In this document: one piece after another, positions 25,661 to 35,071 of the stretch
Layout: every line of letters begins with the position of its first letter
How positions within the stretch are numbered: the first letter of the stretch is position 1
Assembly (NCBI GenBank): GCA_017410245.1
Contig: JAFQRE010000018.1
Location: 1 to 36,676 of the forward strand
Source: Bacteroidaceae bacterium
Lineage (GTDB): Bacteria > Bacteroidota > Bacteroidia > Bacteroidales > Barnesiellaceae_A
Direction: 5' to 3'
Length of the DNA stretch: 36,676 nucleotides
The notes under the pieces: model-generated
The model's input: the letters and a program-made list of their open reading frames with translations, nothing else
Told to the model about the DNA's origin: nothing
Database searches by the model: none
Position numbers and translations under genes: made by a program

Positions 25661-28600
25661 ATGCTGAATGTTTATAGGGCATCGGCCGGCTCGGGTAAGA
25701 CCTATAAGTTGGCCTTTGAATACATAAAGATACTATTGGGGCATCTTAATGGCGATAATAACAAGTATGTCTTTTATAAGAACTATAACAATCTGCATCG
25801 TCGCATCTTGGCCGTAACCTTTACCAATAAGGCTACCGAGGAGATGAAGCAGCGTATTGTTAAGCAGTTGGAAGTGTTGGCTTATAATACGTCTCAGTCG
25901 GACTACTGCAAAGACTTGTGCCAAACTTTTGGTTGTGACGTGGCAACGTTGCAAACCAATGCCCGACAGGTATTGGTGCAGTTGTTACACGACTTTTCCT
26001 ATTTCAATATCACTACCATCGATAGTTTCTTTCAACAAGTATTGCGAGCATTTGCCCGCGAAGAGGGCTTGCATGGAGGATATGATGTAGAGATGGACGC
26101 TACATACATTACCGAGACGGCTATTGATCAGATGTTTAGCGAGTTGGAGGGGAATGAAGATATGTCCGATTGGCTATTGCGGTATGCCGAGGAGAGCATT
26201 CGTAACAATGGCAGTTGGAATATTTACGGTAGTTCCGAGATACAAAATATGGCCAAGCAACTTACCTCCGAGAACTATAAACAATACAGAAAAGAGTTGT
26301 CGCAGGTAACATTCAAGGAGTATGGCGAATACATTGCAATATTGAATGAGCATCGTGCCCATTTGTGCCAATGCTTGAGTGCGAAAGCTGTCAATGTTGC
26401 CAATGCTATTCAAGACCACAATATCTCTTGGGAATGGTTCAATAGAGGTTGGATAAAATGTGTCGATGTGATAAAGAGTGCTTCGAACGACAATATATCC
26501 TATGACTCGTTGAAGAAGGCCTTGGATACTTTTATCAAGAACTATAGTGAGCCCGATAAGTGGTTTGCCAAAACAAAATTGCCCAAGGGAGGTGGCTGTG
26601 TTGATACATATGTAGGTATAGTACAACCTTCATTCGATGCATTGGCTCTCGCTATTGACCATATAATGGTAGAGCTCAATTCTATACCTGTATGTCTCAA
26701 GCATATATATGTCTTGGGCTTGCTTGCTACAATAGATGAGTATATCTTGCGATATGAGCGAGAGAATAATACGTTGCTTTTATCTAAGACTCCCGAGATA
26801 TTGAGCGGACTTATCAACAAAAGTGATACTCCGTTTATATACGAACGTATAGGAACACGCATTGCTCATTATATGATTGATGAGTTTCAGGATACTTCAA
26901 ACCTACAATGGCACAATTTCCAACCCTTGGTCAATGAGAGTCTTGATAACAACTACGAGAATTTTATAGTAGGCGATGTGAAGCAGAGTATATATCGGTG
27001 GCGTAACTCCGATTGGCGACTATTGCATAGTGGACTTGAGTCGTATGAGTACAATCGTATTAATAAGGGGCGAGATACCAATTGGCGTAGCTGTGGCGGT
27101 ATCGTAGCATTCAATAATACATTTTTCAAGAAAGCAGCTTGGGAGCTGCAATCGATGTTAGATGCTGAATTGCCCGCTAATAACATATTGCCCAAGCACT
27201 CGTTGCTCCGTGAGATATATGATGGAGTAGAGCAAAAGGTGGCCGATAAATACAAAGATTATAGTGGCAGAGTTGCTCTACATCTATTACCCAATAAGAC
27301 TGTTAAGGACTTTGAAGAAGATGTCATGAGGCGCTTGCCCGGTGAGATAAAGTCACTGCTTGAGCGAGGGTACAGACAGAAAGATATAGCTATATTGACG
27401 CGTAAAAATGCGCAGAGCAGCAAGATTGTAGAGATGCTGCTGGATATCCCTACTGAAGGTCAAGGTGTATTGAGCGATATCAGAGTTGTTTCGGACGAGT
27501 CGTTGTTGGTTACAAATTCGCCTGCCGTAAAACTTATTGTCGCTATATTGAGGTACTTACAAAATCCTCATTACCCTATTAATAGATTGGTGCTTGCCTA
27601 CGAGCAGGCTATGATGAATGCCGGCGATGTTATTTCTCCATCAGAGGCACTTGCTCGTTACTTCGATAATAGTACCGACAATCTGGCTTTTAGCGAGGAG
27701 ATGTTATCGTTTATGGAAGGGATTGCTGCCAAACCTCTATATGAAATGTGTGAGGCTATTATCGAAAAATTCAACATGCATAAGAATGCCTCCAATATCG
27801 CTTACATTGAGGCTTTCCAGGATATTGTCCTCGAGTACACACGTGCGCACTCGGCTGACTTGCATTCATTCTTGCGCTGGTGGGACGATAAAGAGAAAAC
27901 TGCGACTGTGAAGTCTCCCGAAAATCTTGATGCCATTACTGTTGTCAGCATACATAAGTCGAAGGGACTTGAGTATCCGGTGGTATTGATACCATTTGCG
28001 TCGTGGAGTCTGTCGAGTGCCGGACAAAAGCCTGTAAGTACGATGTGGCTTGTTCCCGATCGTGCTCCTTTCAATCAATTACCTGTACTGCCGGTAGAAT
28101 ATAAGAAGGATTTGGCAACAACAATTTTTGCGCCTCAATATTTCGAAGAGATGACTAATGAGTATGTCGATAATATCAATCTTGCATACGTGGCATTTAC
28201 ACGTGCGCGTCAAGAACTTATCGTTTATACCAATGTTGCCGGCAATGATGCCAAGAATATGGGGGGAATGATAAAACGTGTTATGGAGAATACCCCTGCC
28301 GGTGGTGATGATGAGTCGCATGTTGCATTTGATAGCTATCGTAAGGAGCTCGAAACCGGTGAAGTGGTGTATGAATTGGGCGCCGACTGGCAACCTCTGG
28401 TTGAGAAAGAGAGTAGTACCAACTCATTAGATACATCGTATAATGTCTTCATTCCTTCTAACGATCGTTTGCGCCAACGTATGTCGTCGCGTGGTAAGAC
28501 CGGCAATCGTAAGCAGGCCTTAGGTATCTTGATGCATGAGTTGTTTGCCGAGATTGATAGTGTAGCCGATGTACACAATGTTGTGCAACGATATGTGCGA

Positions 28601-28936
28601 TGCGGTAAAATAAAAAATAATGAGGCTGCCAAGATTGAGCAGAAAGTGACAGACCTTATCTCGGCCGACAATGTGGCTCGATGGTTCTCTCCCGAAGTAC
28701 GAGTTATCACCGAAACTGCTATTTTGCAGAAAGGCGAGAAGTGCCATCGCCCCGACCGCGTAGTGATTGATGGCGATGCAGTTGTCGTTATCGACTACAA
28801 GTTTGGCTCAATAGAGAGCGAAGAATATACTACCCAGGTGCAAAAGTATATGTCGCTGGTGCGTGGTATGGGGTACAATGAGGTTGAAGGATATATATGG
28901 TATGTGACCAAAAATAAAATAGTCTCGGTCGTATAA
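25661..28936 (+). CDS. addA: UvrD/RecB-like helicase-nuclease, AddA-like subunit
   Basis: The 1091-residue protein is a superfamily 1A helicase with a C-terminal nuclease, as in AddA/RecB, for resection of double-strand breaks. Walker A is RASAGSGKTYKL (residues 6-17). Motif Ia is LAVTFTNKATEEMKQRI, motif II MIDEFQDTSNLQW and motif III GDVKQSIYRWR. The motif V/VI region reads VVSIHKSKGLEYPVVLIPF and LAYVAFTRARQEL. The nuclease domain has GILMHELFAEID and PDRVVIDGDAVVVIDYKFG, with the Asp and Lys of the PD-(D/E)XK site. No addB partner follows; the next gene is a convergent T9SS cargo gene. An AddB partner, if present, must be elsewhere. It is probably co-transcribed with the SUI1-like gene. 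Confidence 0.9.
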   Translation: MLNVYRASAGSGKTYKLAFEYIKILLGHLNGDNNKYVFYKNYNNLHRRILAVTFTNKATEEMKQRIVKQLEVLAYNTSQSDYCKDLCQTFGCDVATLQTNARQVLVQLLHDFSYFNITTIDSFFQQVLRAFAREEGLHGGYDVEMDATYITETAIDQMFSELEGNEDMSDWLLRYAEESIRNNGSWNIYGSSEIQNMAKQLTSENYKQYRKELSQVTFKEYGEYIAILNEHRAHLCQCLSAKAVNVANAIQDHNISWEWFNRGWIKCVDVIKSASNDNISYDSLKKALDTFIKNYSEPDKWFAKTKLPKGGGCVDTYVGIVQPSFDALALAIDHIMVELNSIPVCLKHIYVLGLLATIDEYILRYERENNTLLLSKTPEILSGLINKSDTPFIYERIGTRIAHYMIDEFQDTSNLQWHNFQPLVNESLDNNYENFIVGDVKQSIYRWRNSDWRLLHSGLESYEYNRINKGRDTNWRSCGGIVAFNNTFFKKAAWELQSMLDAELPANNILPKHSLLREIYDGVEQKVADKYKDYSGRVALHLLPNKTVKDFEEDVMRRLPGEIKSLLERGYRQKDIAILTRKNAQSSKIVEMLLDIPTEGQGVLSDIRVVSDESLLVTNSPAVKLIVAILRYLQNPHYPINRLVLAYEQAMMNAGDVISPSEALARYFDNSTDNLAFSEEMLSFMEGIAAKPLYEMCEAIIEKFNMHKNASNIAYIEAFQDIVLEYTRAHSADLHSFLRWWDDKEKTATVKSPENLDAITVVSIHKSKGLEYPVVLIPFASWSLSSAGQKPVSTMWLVPDRAPFNQLPVLPVEYKKDLATTIFAPQYFEEMTNEYVDNINLAYVAFTRARQELIVYTNVAGNDAKNMGGMIKRVMENTPAGGDDESHVAFDSYRKELETGEVVYELGADWQPLVEKESSTNSLDTSYNVFIPSNDRLRQRMSSRGKTGNRKQALGILMHELFAEIDSVADVHNVVQRYVRCGKIKNNEAAKIEQKVTDLISADNVARWFSPEVRVITETAILQKGEKCHRPDRVVIDGDAVVVIDYKFGSIESEEYTTQVQKYMSLVRGMGYNEVEGYIWYVTKNKIVSVV

Positions 28937-28966
28937 CTATCCAATGCATCTACTGCTATAAATACA

Positions 28967-29001
28967 AAGCCACGAGTAACTATTGCTGCTACTCGTGGCT
29001 T
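28967..29001. terminator. Hairpin between convergent addA and a cargo gene
   Basis: AAGCCACGAGTA (28967-28978) pairs perfectly with TACTCGTGGCTT (28990-29001). The A/T flanks suit termination from either side, though no long T-run is present. It probably serves both genes. Confidence 0.75.
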
Positions 29002-29020
29002 ATTAGTTGATTATATTCTG

Positions 29021-30895
29021 CTATCTTATATAGTCTTTGTGGCTCTTTACCGTACCATCATCGTAGGTATCTACCACTATGTAAATGCCTTGCGATGGCC
29101 TATTGGTAGCAATACCCTGCAAGTCATAGTAGAGGGTCGATATCTTGGTTGCTGATGAGGAGACCTCTTTGACTGCCGATTTCTTGCCTATATGGGCTTT
29201 AGCGGCATTGACTACCTTGCCGGTTTCGCTATCGATGAGCATAGCTACTACCTCAAGTTGCTCCTTGTCTTGTATAAGGGTGGCATCGGGGGTATATAAG
29301 CTCTTTGCATCGGCGAGTTGGAAGTTGTAGTCGATATTGTGCCATTTAAATGCCGGCATTGACAATGGTAGCGAACTCTCTATGCCGTATGGCTCTTTCG
29401 ATATAAGTACTACATCGTCAAATATATATCCTTCGATGGGATTGCCGGCATCGGCTAACGGGCGGAGTAGGGGGTGTAAATTGTCGGCCTCACTGCGACT
29501 CAGTGAGTTTACCTGTGACCAGTTTTTACCTTCTCCACACAATCCGTTTCCTACCAATACAAACGATACACGATATTCGTGGTCGGTAACATCGGTGGTG
29601 AATGCAACGTATGCTTGTGCGTTGATGGCAGTCTTCTCTTCATCGGCCCATGTCGATGCTACGTCGATAGCCGCTATGACCGGTTGTGAAAAGTCCTCGA
29701 CAATAAGCGGCTCTATAGCAAAGTCTTCATTTTGAGAATTGTCGGCTCCATAGTATGGATCGACCATTCTGCCACGATTGATGTAGGCTGCCGGAAAATG
29801 TGGAAAATCGACCGGAAATTCGGCCATAACCATCATGGGGTCTTTGCTATGGTATGCTATACCAATGAAGTTTTCGGGATATAATCTGTTCAACTCTTTG
29901 ATGGCAACAGCACCTCGAGGGCAAGCACTGCACCATGCTCCGGTACCCTCTTCAAGCAGTGTGCGATGTATGGGTACCAGCTCTTTTACCTCTATAGGCA
30001 AGGTGCGTGATGCCATATTGGCTGTGTTGGCTTGGCCGTTCACTTGGTCTATAGCAATATTGAGTGTGTGGCTGCCTAAGTTGTCAATAGCATCAATGGG
30101 TAGCTTTACAGTATAGGGGTCAGTGATGTTGGGTGTAAGGGGTGACGCAAAATCGATGTGATTGCTGCCATTGCGACCATCAACCTCATAGGAGTAGTCA
30201 ATAGAGTTTATCTCATTAAGACCTATATTGTATAGCCTGAATGGCAAAGACCATGCAACATCTACTTGTACATGCGGGTACTCTGTACCATAACCTGTAA
30301 TAGCCATTTGATTGTCGCCATATCCATCTTCAACCGTTACAAATACAGGCAATATGCCTTTGAGAGTCTCTTCATAATCTTTCCATTTGATTACTGTCAT
30401 AGATGTGTGTATAAAGAAACCTCCCTCGTGGCGGTTTTGGCTGTAGGCTATAGGGCCTCTGTTCTCTTCGTTATATACCGAGTTGGTAAATGTGTAGCCT
30501 ACATATATAGGCTCTTCGGTGAGGGTATATGGCTCATCGAGTGTAGCCTCAATCCAACCATCTTCGCTCAACGTGGCACTTTGTGTCAATATGTTGGGTA
30601 CATTGACTTTCTTGCCATTTTCGTTTTTCTCAAGTAACAACTCGGAGGTGAGCCATACCGAGCAGTTACTTATCTCTTGTGCCGGCGAATTGACTTGAGC
30701 CCTTATCGCTGTGATGCGTTTTCCGGCCAAGGCGGGGTTGTCAAACTTTATGGCGAGATCGTAGCTTTCAACACGTCTTGTACCATAATATACTATAGGT
30801 TGGTCGCCTACGTAGGTATATTCCATGGCATTGTCAGTGGCATTTGCTGGTAGGAATAGTAGTAATGAGAGTAGTGCTAAAATATTTCTTTTCAT
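29021..30895 (-). CDS. Omp28-like secreted protein with thioredoxin-like CxxC domain and T9SS sorting tail
   Basis: The 624 residues begin with a signal peptide (MKRNILALLSLLLFLPANA). A beta-rich N-terminal domain (about 25-190) and a CARDB-like domain (about 200-300) follow. Next is a thioredoxin-like region that starts LLEEGTGAWCSACPRGAVAIKELN (CxxC at about 321-324) and contains FIGIAYHSKDPM. The C-terminus (ISTLYYDLQGIATNRPSQGIYIVVDTYDDGTVKSHKDYIR) is a sorting tail of the kind shared with the two upstream genes. The Omp28-related family has no firm function; an extracytoplasmic thiol role is possible. The gap to the upstream cargo gene is 63 bases and holds only a terminator hairpin, so expression probably comes from read-through. 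Confidence 0.85.
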   Translation of the reverse strand: MKRNILALLSLLLFLPANATDNAMEYTYVGDQPIVYYGTRRVESYDLAIKFDNPALAGKRITAIRAQVNSPAQEISNCSVWLTSELLLEKNENGKKVNVPNILTQSATLSEDGWIEATLDEPYTLTEEPIYVGYTFTNSVYNEENRGPIAYSQNRHEGGFFIHTSMTVIKWKDYEETLKGILPVFVTVEDGYGDNQMAITGYGTEYPHVQVDVAWSLPFRLYNIGLNEINSIDYSYEVDGRNGSNHIDFASPLTPNITDPYTVKLPIDAIDNLGSHTLNIAIDQVNGQANTANMASRTLPIEVKELVPIHRTLLEEGTGAWCSACPRGAVAIKELNRLYPENFIGIAYHSKDPMMVMAEFPVDFPHFPAAYINRGRMVDPYYGADNSQNEDFAIEPLIVEDFSQPVIAAIDVASTWADEEKTAINAQAYVAFTTDVTDHEYRVSFVLVGNGLCGEGKNWSQVNSLSRSEADNLHPLLRPLADAGNPIEGYIFDDVVLISKEPYGIESSLPLSMPAFKWHNIDYNFQLADAKSLYTPDATLIQDKEQLEVVAMLIDSETGKVVNAAKAHIGKKSAVKEVSSSATKISTLYYDLQGIATNRPSQGIYIVVDTYDDGTVKSHKDYIR

Positions 30896-30907
30896 ATAGC
30901 AGGCATT

Positions 30908-30950
30908 AAAAAAAATACCGGTATAACCCGCTATATGAGTTATACCGATA
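30908..30950 (-). terminator. Hairpin with T8 after the 30959-32740 gene
   Basis: On the minus strand, CGGTATAAC (30947-30939) pairs with GTTATACCG (30927-30919), then eight T (30915-30908). It occupies nearly the whole gap before the next gene's ATG at 30895, so it may act as an attenuator within the operon. Confidence 0.85.
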
Positions 30951-30958
30951 GATACTGG

Positions 30959-32740
30959 TTAACGATTGCGACGAATGATGCTCTTTTGAGTATCTACACT
31001 ACCATCTGAGTAGCTCTTGCGGATAATGTATATACCCTTGTCGGGGTTGATGACACGTTGGCCAGTGATGTCGAAGTATTCGGTGTTGATTACTTCCTTA
31101 TCGGCCTCAATGCTCTCTATTGCATCTATCTGGTCGGTGAGTTTTACACGATTGGCATTGCGAACAAAGTGTTGCTTGTAGTTGCTGCCATTCTCGCCTA
31201 TGAAAGCTACCACATACATATTCTCTTTTACCCAACCCTCGTCGAGTGTGAATGTGCATGAGTAGTTGTATTTGTCACCTTCAAAGGTTACAGGTTCGCC
31301 CCAATAGTTCTCACTTTGTACAGCGCGGTTTACGTGGTTGTGTACGTAATCCTTGCCGCCATTGGCTTGCTCTACGGCGGGAATACCATCTTCAATGAGC
31401 CAAACAGTTACACTGGGATTTTCGGCAATGGTCTCGATACATTTCTCGCCCCATACCTCAACGACAATCTCATTCTCGGCATTTTCCGATTGTGTAACTT
31501 TCAAATCTACCGATACAAGTGCAGGCTCGGCTAAGCGTACTTTCCACCAGTCGGTCAATGCTTCATTGGGAGTGGGGAAGAATACGATATCATTTTGAGA
31601 GAGAATAGCACGATCGGCTGCAAAACCGGGTGCAAAGGTGCCACCGCCATACAACTTGGTGTACTCGCTGTCCCATGCAGTTGTGAGGAAGTCGGTCTTG
31701 TAGCCGGCGTGGTGACATACCATGATGATGTCTTTGAACTCCTCTTTCTGAAGCTCTTCGTGAGTCCATTTTGTTATGGCCGGACAGCTACCGCACATTT
31801 CGGTTGTAAACTCTTCCGATAAAACGCGGTGTTGGTACTCTTGAGGCGCTGTTGTGAATGTGCCTGCAAGGCTGTTGTTATCAGTGTCGGCATCTTCGCC
31901 GGTAGTAGGTGCTATTGTGAAGGTTGCGTTGGTGGCGTTGATAGGAGCATCTTGCGGATTGAATGACAATGTAAATGTCTTCATCATGCCCGACTCGGTA
32001 TCAACAGCCACTTGTTGAGTTATTGCCTCACAGCCATCAAATTGAGCTGTTACATCAATCGATGCGAGAGTCTCGGTACCAAAGTTGTGAATGACAAAGG
32101 TAGGGGTGTATTCCTCACGGGTTTTGATGTAAAACTCGGGAAGGTCTATTCGTGAGAGTTGAGGATTGATCTTAGGCAGATTTTCGCCCTCAACAATAGC
32201 TTCTATACATGCCGAACCTAAATGGCTGTAGTCATACCATAGGCTGTCGGCGCGTAGCATGTAGAATCCGCCGGGTATGGGGTTGGTGCTCACCGCGAGT
32301 CCACGAGCATTGCCACTCGAGTATTTGTAGCCAAAACCTATATATAGGTCGCCTTCAAAGTCGGCAGGTATTTCCCATGGGGTTTTGAATTTCAACTTGT
32401 TGATACCTTTCTTCACGTTGTTGAGTTGGTTGGGAACCAAGGTAAATTCGGCGAGGTTTTCGCCTTCAAGGTCTTGGCGCAACCATATATGGAATGTCTC
32501 TACATCGGCTATCGATGAGCATGAGCCGTTTACACCGGTAATTTGGGCACCGGCCAAGGTGCGTATTGTCGAGCCGGGTATTTTGATGGCCATGTCTATC
32601 CACATATTATCGCCTACGCCTATGCCCATAGGTGCACCGGTGTAGTTTTTACCCTCAGTGTAGCCAAGCGATAGTGTCTCGGCACTTGTAAAGCTGGCTC
32701 CCATCAGGAGACTTGCTATAAGAAGTATATATTTTTTCAT
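30959..32740 (-). CDS. Omp28-like secreted protein with thioredoxin-like CxxC domain and T9SS sorting tail
   Basis: From the ATG at 32740 there are 593 residues starting with a signal peptide (MKKYILLIASLLMGASFTSA). The open frame extends ten codons further, which would spoil the signal. Domain order is like its downstream neighbour: a beta-rich N-terminal domain, a CARDB-like domain (about 205-300), then a thioredoxin-like region with EEFTTEMCGSCPAITKW (CxxC at about 313-316) and IMVCHHAGYKTDF. The sorting tail ends YFDITGQRVINPDKGIYIIRKSYSDGSVDTQKSIIRRNR. The two CxxC proteins look like diverged paralogues. The substrate is unknown. Confidence 0.85.
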   Translation of the reverse strand: MKKYILLIASLLMGASFTSAETLSLGYTEGKNYTGAPMGIGVGDNMWIDMAIKIPGSTIRTLAGAQITGVNGSCSSIADVETFHIWLRQDLEGENLAEFTLVPNQLNNVKKGINKLKFKTPWEIPADFEGDLYIGFGYKYSSGNARGLAVSTNPIPGGFYMLRADSLWYDYSHLGSACIEAIVEGENLPKINPQLSRIDLPEFYIKTREEYTPTFVIHNFGTETLASIDVTAQFDGCEAITQQVAVDTESGMMKTFTLSFNPQDAPINATNATFTIAPTTGEDADTDNNSLAGTFTTAPQEYQHRVLSEEFTTEMCGSCPAITKWTHEELQKEEFKDIIMVCHHAGYKTDFLTTAWDSEYTKLYGGGTFAPGFAADRAILSQNDIVFFPTPNEALTDWWKVRLAEPALVSVDLKVTQSENAENEIVVEVWGEKCIETIAENPSVTVWLIEDGIPAVEQANGGKDYVHNHVNRAVQSENYWGEPVTFEGDKYNYSCTFTLDEGWVKENMYVVAFIGENGSNYKQHFVRNANRVKLTDQIDAIESIEADKEVINTEYFDITGQRVINPDKGIYIIRKSYSDGSVDTQKSIIRRNR

Positions 32741-32759
32741 ATTGTATGCTATAATTGAA

Positions 32760-32789
32760 ATAAGCCACACCCCGCAGGGTGCGGCTTAT
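32760..32789 (-). terminator. Hairpin after the 32807-34465 gene
   Basis: On the minus strand, ATAAGCCGCACCC pairs with GGGTGTGGCTTAT (32789-32777 with 32772-32760), with one G-U or mismatch, and T-rich bases follow. It lies in the 66-base gap between two cargo genes. Confidence 0.75.
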
Positions 32790-32806
32790 CATATTGTGTT
32801 ATCGTA

Positions 32807-34465
32807 TTATTTACGGTTTATTACAACCTTCTCGCTGATGCTCTTGCCACCAACAAAGTTGATGCGCTTGATGTATATGCCATTCTCGGGATTGATAACC
32901 TCACGACCGGTAAGATCGTAGAACTTAACATCGCGTACCTCGGGGTAGTCTATATGATTGCCCTTGACGGCTGCACCTTCAAGCTCTTGAGATACCACGT
33001 TCGATTTGTTGGTTACACCATCATAGGTATATACACCTTGGATACCGAAGCTTTCGTAACCATCGGCACGCCAGCAGATGATATGGTTGGTACCTTCTAC
33101 GCGGAAGTCTTCTACTTCGCCATCTTCAAAGTTGTAGGGTATTTCGGTCATAGGCTCAGGTACACCGGGATACTCTTCGGGAGTAAATGTGAAGGGCTCG
33201 CCATCGAAATATACTATATAGGTATAGAATTCGGGAGAGAGTATCTCACCATTGGTACCCAATAGAGGAAGGTCGGCAATGAAACCACCATAACCTACAG
33301 CGGGCATATATTCCATCCACTCAAGAATTTCGGGATCGGAAGGTGTTGCTGCACCACCCATGTCGGGCATGAACATAGGACCTACCCAGAAGTCGGCATA
33401 GTAGAGGTGGCCTGTACCGGCGTTGCAGAACCATGCTTCGTCCATGGGACAACTGATGGTGTGGGCTGTAGCATCGTAAACTGCTTCGCAAGAGGGGAGC
33501 AAGTCGCCCTCGAAGTTGTAAACATCGCCACGGTCGCTTGAGCTGATGAATTTGGCTTTGTTGAATACCAAGTATTCGTATGTAGTCTCGGTTTCACCCA
33601 GATATTGGTTAGCTTCAAAAGTAATTGTCTCACCGTTGATAGTACCTACAACGCAATTTTCGGGGAATTGGGGAGCTACACCGGCCAAGTAAACTTTATC
33701 GTCTTGAATACCACATTGTACATTGTGTACACGCAAGCCGTTTGAGTAAATCATACCCCATTTTTGTGCTGTAACACCCTCGGGCATGGTAACGGGAGTT
33801 TTATCGCCCGGGTCGCTATATTTTACTCGCTCTATTGCAGCACCGGCAAAGATACCGTCACCCTCTTCATCGAGGTAGGCATAAGTAGCTACTACAGCAA
33901 GTTCGGGATCGTCAAACTCGAGAACAAAACCCTCGTCCTCGGTCATAACATAACGTATTACGTTCTCCTCGGCAGTAGTAACGGGGTCGTAGAAAATCAT
34001 ACCATCGGGGTTCACTATCTTACGTCCCACAACCATCTTCACACCTTGGTTGCTTGCCTCACGTGCATTGAGCCATTGGGGCAGTTGACATTCGATATAT
34101 ACATTATCGCCCTCTTCTACAAGTGTACCCTCGATATACGAACCGATGTGAGTACGGGGGAGGGGGTTCTTTATATAATATTTGTAGCTTCGAGTGTCGG
34201 CTACAATGATACCTCTACCACCATTGGGGCTGTCAAATTCAACGTCGGTGAGGCCTGTACGTGTGAATCCTTTGCAACCAATCTCAAATACCATCTCGTA
34301 TGAGTGGCCTTCTTCAACACATGGTGGTGTCCAGATAACATCTTCTTCGGTCGCTGGAGTTACTTCTGCCGGAGCTTTCATCAAATCGGCAAACGAGCTC
34401 TCTTGAGCAAATGCTGTTGTCGCTGCAATAACAAGTGCGGCAAATGTGTAAAAATTTCTTTTCAT
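32807..34465 (-). CDS. Secreted protein of unknown function with T9SS sorting tail
   Basis: From the ATG at 34465 there are 552 residues; another ATG two codons upstream is also possible. The signal peptide is MKRNFYTFAALVIAATTAFA. The rest is acidic and beta-rich, with many Gly, Tyr and Trp residues, and matches no family I can name. Repeated strand patterns such as VYIECQLPQWLNA, VYLAGVAPQFPEN and YIVYFDGEPFTF suggest a beta-sandwich or solenoid. The end, VKFYDLTGREVINPENGIYIKRINFVGGKSISEKVVINRK, is a sorting tail very like that of the two genes downstream. It heads a three-gene cargo run. Confidence 0.8.
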   Translation of the reverse strand: MKRNFYTFAALVIAATTAFAQESSFADLMKAPAEVTPATEEDVIWTPPCVEEGHSYEMVFEIGCKGFTRTGLTDVEFDSPNGGRGIIVADTRSYKYYIKNPLPRTHIGSYIEGTLVEEGDNVYIECQLPQWLNAREASNQGVKMVVGRKIVNPDGMIFYDPVTTAEENVIRYVMTEDEGFVLEFDDPELAVVATYAYLDEEGDGIFAGAAIERVKYSDPGDKTPVTMPEGVTAQKWGMIYSNGLRVHNVQCGIQDDKVYLAGVAPQFPENCVVGTINGETITFEANQYLGETETTYEYLVFNKAKFISSSDRGDVYNFEGDLLPSCEAVYDATAHTISCPMDEAWFCNAGTGHLYYADFWVGPMFMPDMGGAATPSDPEILEWMEYMPAVGYGGFIADLPLLGTNGEILSPEFYTYIVYFDGEPFTFTPEEYPGVPEPMTEIPYNFEDGEVEDFRVEGTNHIICWRADGYESFGIQGVYTYDGVTNKSNVVSQELEGAAVKGNHIDYPEVRDVKFYDLTGREVINPENGIYIKRINFVGGKSISEKVVINRK

Positions 34466-34595
34466 AAGCATTATATTAGGTTTATATTGATTGTCTAACA
34501 GCAGTGTGAAAAAATCTATATTAATAATCCATACCTTTTCTTTGAGAATAGGGTGTGTTTGTTTTGAAATTATTAATATACCTTTCCGTTTTTTA

Positions 34596-34603
34596 CAAAG
34601 TTA
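34596..34603 (-). promoter_or_regulatory. -7 element of the three-gene cargo run
   Basis: On the minus strand the bases read TAACTTTG. Transcription would start near 34589, giving a 5' UTR of about 124 nt. No -33 TTG stands at the usual spacing. The flanking stretch 34604-34768 is very A/T-rich and holds no gene that I can see. Confidence 0.45.
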
Positions 34604-34768
34604 ATATATATTTCTATATCTATGTAAGAATCTCTATGTGATATATGCTGTTTAATATATATTAACATATCTGGCGCCTTGTATATATATAAATGCAATA
34701 AAAGCGATACGATTACTCATATTCAGCCACTATTTCAGGAATAGAATTATATAAAATATATCGTAATA

Positions 34769-34800
34769 TTTGTGGGCATGAAGTAAAATATATATCTTTG
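34769..34800 (+). promoter_or_regulatory. Canonical promoter upstream of the small ORF and the DUF21/CBS gene
   Basis: TTTG (34769-34772), a 20 bp spacer, then TATCTTTG (34793-34800) form a full consensus promoter. The start would be near 34807, just before the ATG of a 50-codon ORF and about 265 bases before the membrane protein start. Confidence 0.75.
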
Positions 34801-34810
34801 TGCCATTCTT

Positions 34811-34963
34811 ATGGAAACAAGTGAACATAGTATAACAGAAGAAGCTGATGCTGATACGGATTTATGCCGTTATCGTGTCGCTATGTATCTATCTCATGAT
34901 GTCGCATTGAGTTGTGCGACTCCTATTCTTGTACCACCTCGCTTTTTTGTATTCCGATTATAG
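34811..34963 (+). CDS. Small ORF (50 codons), possible leader peptide
   Basis: An ATG about four bases after the predicted transcription start opens 50 codons ending TAG at 34961-34963. The product begins METSEHSITEEADADTDLCRY (acidic) and ends VPPRFFVFRL (hydrophobic and basic). No family is recognised. It lies entirely in the apparent 5' UTR of the DUF21/CBS gene and may be a regulatory upstream ORF, a small protein, or chance. Confidence 0.4.
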   Translation: METSEHSITEEADADTDLCRYRVAMYLSHDVALSCATPILVPPRFFVFRL

Positions 34964-35071
34964 TAGGGTAGCCACATCGTATGTTTTATAGTGCGATGGT
35001 GTTGTGTTCTCTATTTCTATTATTATTATATCTATTTATTCTTTAAAGATTATCTACACGAAATAACCTAT

